From the NCBI GenBank assembly GCA_030601485.1, contig JAUVTO010000024.1, positions 1 through 14,577 on the forward strand: DNA of 14,577 nt. The letters run 5' to 3'. Shown here piece after piece: positions 1 through 5,118 of this stretch; the first letter of the stretch is position 1; each line of letters opens with the position of its first letter. The position numbers and the translations under genes were made by a program. Below the pieces are notes generated by a model. The model was not told the origin of the DNA. It worked only from the letters and a program-made list of their open reading frames with translations, and did no database searches. This stretch comes from Desulfobacterales bacterium. GTDB lineage: Bacteria; Desulfobacterota; Desulfobacteria; Desulfobacterales; UBA11574.

Positions 1-184
1 TAGGTTTCCTATAATATTCCCTTTTGTCTTTGGGTTTGGCTTGTTGCTTGTCATCAAATTTGGATTGCCACTTCTCCAAACCTGTAAGGAGCTTTCGCTT
101 TTGTGCTTCTGGCATAGTAGAAATGATTTGAAATATTCGAGATTGGACTTCAGCGATGCTTGATTTATTATCGTTGTTTTCCAT
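1..184 (-). CDS. Probable PilZ-domain protein, N-terminal part (cut by window edge)
   Basis: The gene reads leftward off the window; 61 residues are visible. They form a charged, helical leader (about residues 8-45, including the segment MPEAQKRKLLTGLEKWQ), then a lysine-rich linker, then REYYRKP at 55-61. RxxxR followed by a hydrophobic strand is how PilZ domains begin, where the arginines contact cyclic di-GMP, and a helical leader of this type precedes PilZ domains in many deltaproteobacterial proteins. The glycine-rich second half of the motif (D/NxSxxG) would lie outside the window, so the assignment rests on half a motif. The ATG overlaps the end of the ribbon-helix-helix gene by 17 bases, which suggests coupled translation and a shared promoter. 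If it is a PilZ protein it would be a cytoplasmic c-di-GMP receptor; its output is unknown. Confidence 0.5.
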   Translation of the reverse strand, partial: MENNDNKSSIAEVQSRIFQIISTMPEAQKRKLLTGLEKWQSKFDDKQQAKPKDKREYYRKP

Positions 185-341
185 CGGCTTTCTTTTCGTA
201 CTTTTTGAGAAGGTCCCGGATGGCCTCTTCGAGTAATTGATTAAGGCGCATTTCTTCTTGAGCAGCAAGGATTTTAAAAGATTTTAAGAGGTCTGTTGAG
301 ACAGTTGTATTTATATAACTTTTTTTAGAGGTATCGGTCAT
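168..341 (-). CDS. Ribbon-helix-helix DNA-binding protein
   Basis: This is a 57-residue protein with the ribbon-helix-helix (MetJ/Arc/CopG-type) layout: a short N-terminal tail, a beta strand YINTTVS at 8-14, helix 1 (about 15-28, STDLLKSFKILAAQEE), a turn MRLN, and helix 2 (about 32-48, QLLEEAIRDLLKKYEKK). Such proteins bind DNA as dimers through the paired beta strands. I chose the ATG at 341 because AAGGAGA lies 7 bases upstream; a longer in-frame start at 392 would lie inside the operator repeats and has no Shine-Dalgarno sequence. It is the first gene of a two-gene minus-strand unit with the probable PilZ gene. The TTGA-box array just upstream is a natural autoregulatory site. No toxin-like partner is visible, so it is better called a transcription factor than an antitoxin. 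Confidence 0.8.
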   Translation of the reverse strand: MTDTSKKSYINTTVSTDLLKSFKILAAQEEMRLNQLLEEAIRDLLKKYEKKADGKQR

Positions 342-372
342 TTCACGTCTCCTTGTAAAGAATAAAAAGCAC

Positions 373-447
373 AGTTGATTAGTTGAAGTCAATAAAAAAG
401 CTTGACTTTCTTTTTTCTGGTTGATAAGTTGAAATCAACTATACAAC
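373..447. promoter_or_regulatory. Putative operator array for the RHH regulator
   Basis: Two 19-base direct copies, GTTGATTAGTTGAAGTCAA (374-392) and GTTGATAAGTTGAAATCAA (420-438), match at 17 of 19 positions and start 46 bases apart. Within each, the TTGA boxes are 8 bases apart (375/383 and 421/429). The right copy extends into a near-palindrome, AGTTGA-AA-TCAACT (427-440), flanked by GTTG and CAAC. Tandem or inverted short boxes at 8-11 base steps are typical RHH operators. A TTGACT on the minus strand (387-392) overlaps the left copy and could be the -35 of the regulator gene, but I see no convincing -10 at normal spacing. Confidence 0.5.
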
Positions 448-467
448 TAAAACCCAAAAACATAGCA

Positions 468-587
468 ATGAAAAATCAATTAACAAAATTCGCGCTTGAA
501 GATAGCCATAGCGGTGACGTTGTGGCCGGTTGCTATGTGACCGTGGGAAATCTTCAGCGCGATTTTTATTTGCAGAAAGGGGGTTGA
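468..587 (+). CDS. Possible 39-residue ORF, uncertain
   Basis: An ATG frame of 39 residues starts MKNQLTKFALEDSHSGDVV and ends at the TGA at 585-587. Its composition looks protein-like, but no Shine-Dalgarno sequence precedes the ATG. A second open frame (518-655) overlaps it and ends three bases before the ATG of the next gene. The TTG at 584, which overlaps this stop as TTGA, has its only purine-rich stretch (AAAGGGGG) immediately adjacent, too close to serve as a ribosome site. Either frame could be a remnant or a leader. I recognise no family. Confidence 0.25.
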   Translation: MKNQLTKFALEDSHSGDVVAGCYVTVGNLQRDFYLQKGG

Positions 588-657
588 ATATCGGCAAGGT
601 TGTAGGCGTGGTCGTTAATAACGAGAAGGGAGAAGCCACAGGCGGGGAGGTGTGATC

Positions 658-813
658 ATGTCGGAAAGAACAGAAAGGCTTTTAAGGTTAGCTTTAGAAG
701 CTTGGGAGGTTATGACAGACGGCCAAAAAGATAGGTTTCTTGATCTTCTTGATAGGCTGGTTGTCAAGGGTGAGAAATTCACAAATGAACAAATCATTCA
801 AATGATAGGTTAA
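658..813 (+). CDS. Small hypothetical protein (51 aa)
   Basis: The ATG at 658 is preceded by a strong GGGGAGGTG site (644-652). The 51-residue product is almost wholly helical: an N-terminal amphipathic helix (SERTERLLRLALEAWEVM), a break at TDGQ, a second helix (KDRFLDLLDRLVVKG), and a short third helix (TNEQIIQMIG). There is no signal peptide, membrane span, cysteine or known motif. It is the first of three tightly packed plus-strand genes with 12- and 11-base gaps and purine-rich ribosome sites, so they are probably co-transcribed. The compact helical fold would suit a protein-protein interaction or regulatory role of the kind common in mobile-element accessory cassettes, but no function can be assigned. 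Confidence 0.7.
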   Translation: MSERTERLLRLALEAWEVMTDGQKDRFLDLLDRLVVKGEKFTNEQIIQMIG

Positions 814-825
814 AGAGGGGGCTGC

Positions 826-1083
826 ATGGAAGCAATAAATTTAAAACGAAGGGAAAGACCGCCGGTCTATCTCATGTGTGAAGGTGAGGTTGTCGAAAAT
901 CCAGAACCGTCACTTATTGTAACTGAGTTAGATTTTACGGTAATGGCTCCTATCAGAGTCGCTTATGAGCTGATTGACAAATACAATGAGGATGAACATA
1001 TATCGCCGAGTGGAATGCGGGCGATTGCAAACACATTATTCATGGCCCTTGAAAAATGGGATTATTTTTCGAGGTATCTTTAA
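826..1083 (+). CDS. Hypothetical protein (85 aa)
   Basis: The gene has an AGAGGGGG ribosome site a few bases before its ATG and lies 12 bases after the previous stop. The protein starts with a basic stretch (NLKRRERPPVYLMCEG), continues through a beta-like segment (PSLIVTELDFTVMAPIRVA) and ends in helices (YELIDKYNEDEHISP, then an alanine/leucine-rich helix at about 64-78). It is acidic in the middle and has no membrane span, zinc-binding cluster or nucleotide-binding motif. I recognise no family. Its place in the middle of a three-gene cassette, within a tRNA-associated element, suggests accessory cargo or an element-control gene. Confidence 0.7.
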   Translation: MEAINLKRRERPPVYLMCEGEVVENPEPSLIVTELDFTVMAPIRVAYELIDKYNEDEHISPSGMRAIANTLFMALEKWDYFSRYL

Positions 1084-1094
1084 AGGGGGGTGTC

Positions 1095-1313
1095 ATGTTG
1101 ACCAATAAAGAAAGAGCGTTACTTGATGAAAATCGTGACCTTCTAAATTTTATTGCACGGCTTGAAGAAAAAGGCGTTGATGTTAGGGCCATGGTTGACA
1201 TTACTGAAGACCTTATTAAACTGCATGACCGAAGTAAACAGGCCAAATTTAACCTTGTGGCTTTAACAACCTTTATAGTTGAACAGCGGGGCGCTCAGAG
1301 CGCCGAGGTTTAA
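1095..1313 (+). CDS. Hypothetical protein (72 aa)
   Basis: I chose the ATG at 1095 because AAAGGGGGG lies just upstream and the previous gene ends 11 bases before; an in-frame start at 1056 would lie inside that gene. The 72-residue product is predicted helical, with a charged first half (NKERALLDENRDLLNFIARLE), a short GVDVRAM turn, then helices rich in Asp, Lys and Leu and a hydrophobic FNLVALTTFIVEQ segment near the C-terminus that is too short and polar-flanked to be a clear membrane span. It is the last gene of the three-gene cassette; a hairpin follows its stop codon by 8 bases. Function unknown. Confidence 0.7.
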   Translation: MLTNKERALLDENRDLLNFIARLEEKGVDVRAMVDITEDLIKLHDRSKQAKFNLVALTTFIVEQRGAQSAEV

Positions 1314-1321
1314 CTTTTACA

Positions 1322-1349
1322 GGGTATCTAATAAGTCTGTTAGGTACCC
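1322..1349 (+). repeat. Hairpin after the three-gene cassette
   Basis: GGGTATCTAA (1322-1331) and TTAGGTACCC (1340-1349) form a 10-base stem with one G-U pair and an 8-base loop. It begins 8 bases after the stop codon at 1313. The place fits a terminator or 3'-end stabiliser, but no run of T follows directly, so intrinsic termination is doubtful. Confidence 0.5.
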
Positions 1350-1475
1350 GATAAAGGTTGAAATGTAAAAAAGGGTGTTCAGGATCTTGAACGGCATAAA
1401 ATGACTTTGTGAGATGGCCGAGGTTTAACGATCTATTAAAACGCACGTACTGACACTGAGGGAATTTATTAACAA

Positions 1476-1523
1476 AGCCCAGGATAGGCTACCGGAGCCG
1501 AAAACCGGAAACCCTATCCGGCT
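1476..1523. repeat. Interrupted hairpin in the 250-base spacer before the membrane microprotein
   Basis: The stretch 1314-1562 holds no convincing gene. In it, three nested inverted pairs align to one 48-base structure: AGCC (1476-1479) with GGCT (1520-1523), GGATAGG (1482-1488) with CCTATCC (1513-1519), and CCGG (1492-1495) with CCGG (1505-1508), around a 9-base loop. It lies about 40 bases before the next ATG and could be a 5'-leader structure, a recombination or replication hairpin, or a dispersed palindromic repeat. The sequence does not decide between these. Confidence 0.5.
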
Positions 1524-1562
1524 TCCCGGGTTAAACACAAAGGGGGAAGTTGAAGGGGAACT

Positions 1563-1736
1563 ATGGAACATGCAACGGAATTGTTTTCCTTAGTGGTATT
1601 TTTTTATCTTGGGATTGGTATTGTCGGATATCATCTTGGAAAAGCGCTTGATAGGATTTCGGGAGAGCTTGAAACAATTGAAGATTTAATTCGTAATGGT
1701 ATAAACAAGCTTGATGAGATTGAGTTGAATATGTAG
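1563..1736 (+). CDS. Single-span membrane microprotein (57 aa)
   Basis: GAAGGGGAACT precedes the ATG at 1563. The product has one hydrophobic segment at about residues 8-24 (FSLVVFFYLGIGIVGYH), followed by an amphipathic, acidic helix (residues 27-57, LDRISGELETIEDLIRNG and onward) whose leucines and isoleucines recur at heptad-like spacing. This suggests a membrane anchor with a cytoplasmic coiled-coil tail that oligomerises or binds a partner. It is too short for a transporter and has no lipobox. It sits alone between a structured spacer and the two-gene unit at 1769-2630, on the same strand. No family recognised; holin-like or element-control roles are only guesses. Confidence 0.6.
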   Translation: MEHATELFSLVVFFYLGIGIVGYHLGKALDRISGELETIEDLIRNGINKLDEIELNM

Positions 1737-1768
1737 AGCTTACTGATACAAAAATAAAGGGAGAGCTT

Positions 1769-2308
1769 ATGGAAAAAGTTAAACCCGAAAAAATTACAAA
1801 GATCAATGCTGCAGAAAGACAAATTAAAGAAGCAATAAGGCTTTTCTTTGAACGACGTGATTCAGTATCCATTCATACATTAGCAGGGGCCGCCCATCAA
1901 ATATTTTATGATTTAGGAAAGAAGCGAGGTTTATTAGGGTTCTTAAAGGATGATACTTATATTCAAACAGATCGTTTGAAGGGAAGAAAGTGGGAGCATA
2001 TAGTTAATGATCCAAAAAGCTTTTTTAAACATGCTGATCGAAATCCTGATAAAATATTAAACTTTTATCCAGAATTTAATGAGCTTTTACTTTTTGATTT
2101 ATGCCACCTATGCCAAAAAATAAAAGGGAAATCCTTTCGTGAAATAGATGTTTTCCAAGCTTGGTTTTTAGGGAAATATCCAAATTTCTTTGCTGAAAAG
2201 TTAAAGAAAGAAATTGAGAAAGTTAGCGATAAACAATTGATTGAAGATTATGAACATTTCCTTAATCTCTTAAATGAACCCACAATGGATGAACATGGAG
2301 GAAAGTGA
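1769..2308 (+). CDS. Conserved hypothetical protein (179 aa), HEPN-like features
   Basis: AAAGGGAGAG lies just before the ATG. The 179-residue helical protein opens with an amphipathic helix (AAERQIKEAIRLFFERR, 14-30), then DSVSIHTLAGAAHQIFYDL (31-49), a basic loop (50-75), the segment SFFKHADRNPD (84-94), and long helices to the end. I recognise this N-terminal pattern (helix, VSIHTL, FFKHAD) from widespread bacterial proteins annotated as hypothetical, without a named function that I can recall. R30-x5-H36 fits the spacing of the HEPN nuclease motif (R-x4-6-H), but it lies nearer the N-terminus than is usual, so HEPN membership is a hypothesis. Its codons look more AT-rich than those of the core genes. 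The next gene follows by 7 bases, suggesting a functional pair carried next to the integrase. Confidence 0.75.
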   Translation: MEKVKPEKITKINAAERQIKEAIRLFFERRDSVSIHTLAGAAHQIFYDLGKKRGLLGFLKDDTYIQTDRLKGRKWEHIVNDPKSFFKHADRNPDKILNFYPEFNELLLFDLCHLCQKIKGKSFREIDVFQAWFLGKYPNFFAEKLKKEIEKVSDKQLIEDYEHFLNLLNEPTMDEHGGK

Positions 2309-2315
2309 GGATTAT

Positions 2316-2630
2316 ATGAAATACGCATATGCAAACAAAAAATTCACAGCGGCAGTTGCTGGGATGGTTACAAGTCCCAAAACTATTCAAGATAGAGTTG
2401 GGGATGCCTATATTAACCATTTAATGCACCTCGAAACAGAAGAGTTGCCGGAGGAAATTCGCATTAAATTTAGCAATATGTTTCAAAGATTAACCATATG
2501 CGAACCTATTGGGAATAAAGGAAGTGTCCAGGCCACAATTAGCCAAATGAGCACTGATGAAGCTATAGAAATCGCTATGGATATTGTTTACATGGCCGAT
2601 ATAGTTCATTCAAAGTGTTTTAATTTGTGA
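2316..2630 (+). CDS. Conserved hypothetical protein (104 aa), partner of the 1769-2308 gene
   Basis: I chose the ATG at 2316 because GTGAGG ends 5 bases upstream and this places the start 7 bases after the previous stop; longer in-frame starts at 2274-2295 would overlap that gene. The 104-residue protein begins MKYAYANKKFTAAVAGMV, then SPKTIQDRVGDAYINHLMHL, LPEEIRIKFSNMFQRLT, and an acidic C-terminal helix (MSTDEAIEIAMDIVYMAD). The pattern of an N-terminal aromatic/lysine stretch, IQxR, an xLMHL helix and ELPEEIR is one I have seen in small, widespread bacterial hypothetical proteins. It has no metal-binding, membrane or nucleotide motif. The coupling with the upstream gene suggests a two-component unit (for example effector and modulator), which is inference from layout only. 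Confidence 0.7.
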   Translation: MKYAYANKKFTAAVAGMVTSPKTIQDRVGDAYINHLMHLETEELPEEIRIKFSNMFQRLTICEPIGNKGSVQATISQMSTDEAIEIAMDIVYMADIVHSKCFNL

Positions 2631-2659
2631 TTTTAAGAAGTCCCTGAAAGAAGGTTTAC

Positions 2660-3826
2660 ATGGGAGTCAAAATCAGACAGAAAGTCGAAGGCAAGGGAAA
2701 TCCATGGTGGGTGTTCATATCTCACAATGGAAAGCGAACGTCCCGGAAAGTGGGTGATAAGAAAGCGGCTGAGGTCGTGGCCAGCACGATCCGGGCAAAG
2801 CTTCAGTTAGGGGAGTTTGGCTTTGAGGAACAAAGGCCGGTGCCCACCTTTAAGGAATATTCTGAAAAGTGGATTGAGGGTTATGTTAAAATTAATCTCA
2901 GAGAGTCAACTTTTGATGAATATGAAAGTGTTTTGCGGAATCATGTGTTGCCGGTATTCAAAAAGGAAAAGATTGACTCAATTACCAGGGGAGAGATACG
3001 GGATCTCCTGCTATCAAAATTCAGCGGTGGTCTATCCCAAAAAAGAGTTTTGTTGATTAAGGATGTTATATCCGGGGTGTTGAATTATGCGCTTGATGAG
3101 GAAATAATCAAGACAAATCCAACTTCCGGTATTACAAAAAGATTATTTCCTAAAAGCGGTGCTAACAAGAAAACAGTTTCAAAAGAAGATGTTTTCACGA
3201 AAGAGGAGATTGATCTGCTTCTTGACACTTGCGAGACAGACTTTCCACAGTATTATCCGTTTTTCTTTATGGCTGCCAGAACCGGCATGAGACTTGGGGA
3301 GCTGTTGGCGATCCGCTGGGGAGATGTTGACCTTGAAAATGGTTTTCTTTGGATAAGACGATCATATAGACGGGGCCGGTTCACTCCACCAAAGAACGGC
3401 AAAACCCGTAAGGTGGATATGTCAAACCAGCTTATGGATGTGTTAAGGTCAAGGCTAAAAAGTCAATTCAAGGAAGTATCAGAGCTTGTGCATCAGAATA
3501 ACGAAAAGATCATGGAGCAGAATTTCATCCGAAAAGAATATTTCCGTATTTTGAAAAAGGCAAACGTCAGGAGAATCAAACTGCATGGCATTAGGCATGC
3601 CTTTTGTACGCATCTTCTCAGTGACGGAGTGTCACCATATTATGTCAGTCAACAGGCAGGGCACAGCTCAATCAGTATCACTTGTGACGTTTACGGTTCA
3701 TGGATAAGCACCGATGAAAACCGTCATGTCAATTTATTGGATTCTCAGCACTCAAAAACACCCCATACGCACCCCACAAAAAGCGAAAAGCCGCAACCTG
3801 TTAAGATTGCAGCTAATTCTTTCTAA
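2660..3826 (+). CDS. Tyrosine recombinase / phage-type integrase
   Basis: This complete 388-residue site-specific recombinase would integrate and excise the element at the adjacent tRNA. It has an N-terminal arm-type DNA-binding segment (about 1-50, with WWVFISHNGKR), a SAM-like core-binding domain (about 62-160, FKEYSEKWIEGYVKINLRES) and a C-terminal catalytic domain (about 180-350). All catalytic positions are present: R211 in TGMRLGELL, a lysine in KNGKTRK (K245 or K248), H309 and R312 in LHGIRHAF, H335 in QAGHSS, and the nucleophile Y345 in CDVYGSW. A 40-residue tail rich in His, Thr, Pro and Lys follows. The start has AAGAAGG upstream. The stop codon TAA (3824-3826) is directly adjacent to the CCA end of tRNA-Leu on the other strand. 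Nothing suggests inactivation. Confidence 0.93.
   Translation: MGVKIRQKVEGKGNPWWVFISHNGKRTSRKVGDKKAAEVVASTIRAKLQLGEFGFEEQRPVPTFKEYSEKWIEGYVKINLRESTFDEYESVLRNHVLPVFKKEKIDSITRGEIRDLLLSKFSGGLSQKRVLLIKDVISGVLNYALDEEIIKTNPTSGITKRLFPKSGANKKTVSKEDVFTKEEIDLLLDTCETDFPQYYPFFFMAARTGMRLGELLAIRWGDVDLENGFLWIRRSYRRGRFTPPKNGKTRKVDMSNQLMDVLRSRLKSQFKEVSELVHQNNEKIMEQNFIRKEYFRILKKANVRRIKLHGIRHAFCTHLLSDGVSPYYVSQQAGHSSISITCDVYGSWISTDENRHVNLLDSQHSKTPHTHPTKSEKPQPVKIAANSF
3777..3813 (-). terminator. Possible intrinsic terminator of the tRNA-Leu unit, inside the integrase 3' end
   Basis: Read on the minus strand just after the tRNA, GCTGCAA and TTGCGGC (3807-3813 and 3790-3796) pair over 7 bases with one G-U, around a 10-base loop. 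They are followed by TTTTCGCTTTTTG (3777-3789). The T tract is interrupted by CGC, so strength is uncertain. The sequence also encodes part of the integrase tail (about residues 373-385) on the other strand. Confidence 0.4.
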
Positions 3827-3913
3827 TGGTGCCGAAGGCCGGACTTGAACCGGCACGGGAGTTGCCCACTACCCCCTCAAGATAGCGTGTCTACCAAATT
3901 CCACCACTTCGGC
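3827..3913 (-). tRNA. leuU: tRNA-Leu (anticodon GAG)
   Basis: On the minus strand the gene begins GCCGAAG, pairs with CTTCGGC at the 3' end, and has discriminator A followed by an encoded CCA (87 bases in all). The D-arm region (GTGGAATTTGGTAGACAC), an anticodon stem CTATC/GGTAG with loop TTGAGGG, a long variable arm (TGGGCAACTCCCG) and the T arm GCCGG-TTCAAGT-CCGGC are all present. The anticodon GAG and the long variable arm identify a class II leucine tRNA reading CUC/CUU. The gene lies 65 bases downstream of secG on the same strand, and I see no separate strong promoter between them, so it may be co-transcribed. It is also the likely attachment site of the neighbouring element. Confidence 0.95.
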
Positions 3914-3978
3914 ACATTTGAATATCGTCAACTTAACCGCCTATCCACTATTTTGAATTAAATAAAGCTGTTGAAAGC

Positions 3979-4338
3979 TTATTGGGCCTGAACAGGTTTT
4001 ACAGGAGGTGAGGTTTCCGGCTCAGGTTGAGAGCTTTTTTCAGGTTCCGCTGGTGCGGCTTTTTGCTCTATGGGCGCTTTTTTGTCCATCATAATTGAAT
4101 TTTTCATGCTATGACCGGACAGATAAGCCAATCCCAGAGAAGTTATCATAAAGACGATGGCCGCTACGGTTGTCATTTTGCTTAAAAACGTTGAGCCGCC
4201 TGTACTCCCAAAAAGTGTCTGACTAGATCCCCCTCCAAAAGCAGCGCCCATGTCAGCACCTTTCCCTGTCTGTAAAAGAACGATCATAATAAGGGCAATA
4301 CAGACGATGGCATGCATTATTATTAGGAATATTGTCAT
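3979..4338 (-). CDS. secG: Preprotein translocase subunit SecG
   Basis: SecG is the small accessory subunit of the SecYEG channel in the inner membrane. The 119-residue product shows the family layout: an N-terminal membrane helix (about residues 3-22), the conserved cytoplasmic loop LLQTGKGADMGAAFGGGSSQ, then LFGSTGGSTFLSKMTT leading into the second helix (about 55-74). The C-terminal third (about 85-119) is a low-complexity Pro/Glu/Ala/Lys tail, common in deltaproteobacterial SecG and probably disordered. The ATG follows the tpiA stop by 2 bases with no strong ribosome site of its own, so translation is probably coupled. Confidence 0.93.
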   Translation of the reverse strand: MTIFLIIMHAIVCIALIMIVLLQTGKGADMGAAFGGGSSQTLFGSTGGSTFLSKMTTVAAIVFMITSLGLAYLSGHSMKNSIMMDKKAPIEQKAAPAEPEKSSQPEPETSPPVKPVQAQ

Positions 4339-4340
4339 AA

Positions 4341-5102
4341 TTATTCTTTAAACCGAACGATTTTGCTGAACGTCTCAGGATCGAGGCTTGCGCCGCCGAC
4401 AAGTGCGCCGTCAATATCAGGCATTGCCATGAGCTCTGCGATATTGTTCGGTTTAACACTGCCCCCATACAGTATTCTAACAGATTTGGCAAGCATATTC
4501 CCGAAACTTTTTTCAAGCACAGAGCGTAAAAACTGATGAACCTCCTGAGCCTGGCCGGAAGTCGCGGTTTTACCGGTTCCGATAGCCCAGATCGGTTCAT
4601 ATGCGATAACCAAACTTTTCAGATCATCCGAAGAAAAACCCTCTAACCCCTTTTTTACCTGTTTGTCAAGTACGGAAAACGTATCTTTTGATTCCCGTTC
4701 TTTTTCAGATTCTCCAACGCACATAACTGGTGTCAAATCATTATTAATGGCGGCCCTTATTTTTTTGTTGACGGTTTCGTCGGTTTCATTGAAATATTGT
4801 CGACGTTCGGAATGGCCGATAATAACATATTTGCATCCTGCCGAAACCAACATGGCAGGTGATATTTCGCCGGTAAAGGCTCCCTGGGCTTCCCAAAAAA
4901 GATTTTGTGCGCCCAGGGAAACACAGCTCCCCCTGACAACATCAGCTACCGGTGCGAGAGCTGTAAACGGCGGCGCAATCATCACATCGATATCCGTGGT
5001 TGCGGCTACGAGTTTTACAAGCTGTCCGGCAGTTTCAACAGCCTCGGGACAGGTTTTAAACATTTTCCAGTTTCCGGCGATAAGAGGTGTGCGATTTGTC
5101 AT
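4341..5102 (-). CDS. tpiA: Triosephosphate isomerase
   Basis: This glycolytic enzyme interconverts dihydroxyacetone phosphate and glyceraldehyde 3-phosphate in the cytoplasm. The 253-residue protein has the full TIM-barrel signature: N11 and K13 in AGNWKMFK, catalytic H97 in IIGHSERRQYF, catalytic base E169 in AYEPIWAIGTGKTA with the mobile loop at about 170-179, and the phosphate-binding YGGSV (212-216) and LVGGASL (235-241). The ATG at 5102 is preceded by AAAGGGG 8 bases upstream; a TTG one codon earlier is less likely. It lies downstream of gap, separated by two palindromic repeats, and directly precedes secG. Confidence 0.97.
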   Translation of the reverse strand: MTNRTPLIAGNWKMFKTCPEAVETAGQLVKLVAATTDIDVMIAPPFTALAPVADVVRGSCVSLGAQNLFWEAQGAFTGEISPAMLVSAGCKYVIIGHSERRQYFNETDETVNKKIRAAINNDLTPVMCVGESEKERESKDTFSVLDKQVKKGLEGFSSDDLKSLVIAYEPIWAIGTGKTATSGQAQEVHQFLRSVLEKSFGNMLAKSVRILYGGSVKPNNIAELMAMPDIDGALVGGASLDPETFSKIVRFKE

Positions 5103-5118
5103 CAATTAATCCCCTTTG

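Larger units (their letters stand above)
1..3829. mobile_element. Integrated element at tRNA-Leu, right part; left boundary not in window
   Basis: The integrase gene abuts the 3' end of tRNA-Leu(GAG), the classic position of a tRNA-targeting element. The unrecognised small genes on the same strand as the integrase (658-2630) fit element cargo. The attachment core should be a 3' segment of the tRNA gene, starting at 3827. I searched 1-3826 by eye for a second copy of that segment and found none, so the other end must lie to the left of the window or has been lost. Whether the minus-strand RHH and PilZ genes at 1-341 belong to the element is unknown. I see no replication, packaging or conjugation genes. 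Confidence 0.6.

Noticed and set aside
402..467. Upstream extension of the small ORF at 468-587 to a TTG at 402
   Set aside because: This TTG lies within the operator region, has no ribosome site, and the added residues are low complexity.
518..655. Second open frame overlapping 468-587 and ending just before the ATG at 658
   Set aside because: It has no usable start with a properly spaced ribosome site; the GGGGAGGTG near its end serves the next gene.
1..2650. Second copy of the tRNA-Leu 3' end (other attachment site)
   Set aside because: Scanning by eye found only short partial likenesses (for example CTTGAACGGCA near 1387), none long enough for an attachment core.
3852..3866. GGCAC-N5-TTGCC on the plus strand, matching a sigma-54 promoter core
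   Set aside because: It lies wholly within the tRNA-Leu gene and is explained by the variable and T arms read on the other strand; no gene follows in the right orientation at a sensible distance.
4663..5109. Plus-strand open frame of about 148 codons across tpiA
   Set aside because: It is antisense to an unmistakable triosephosphate isomerase and has no family features.
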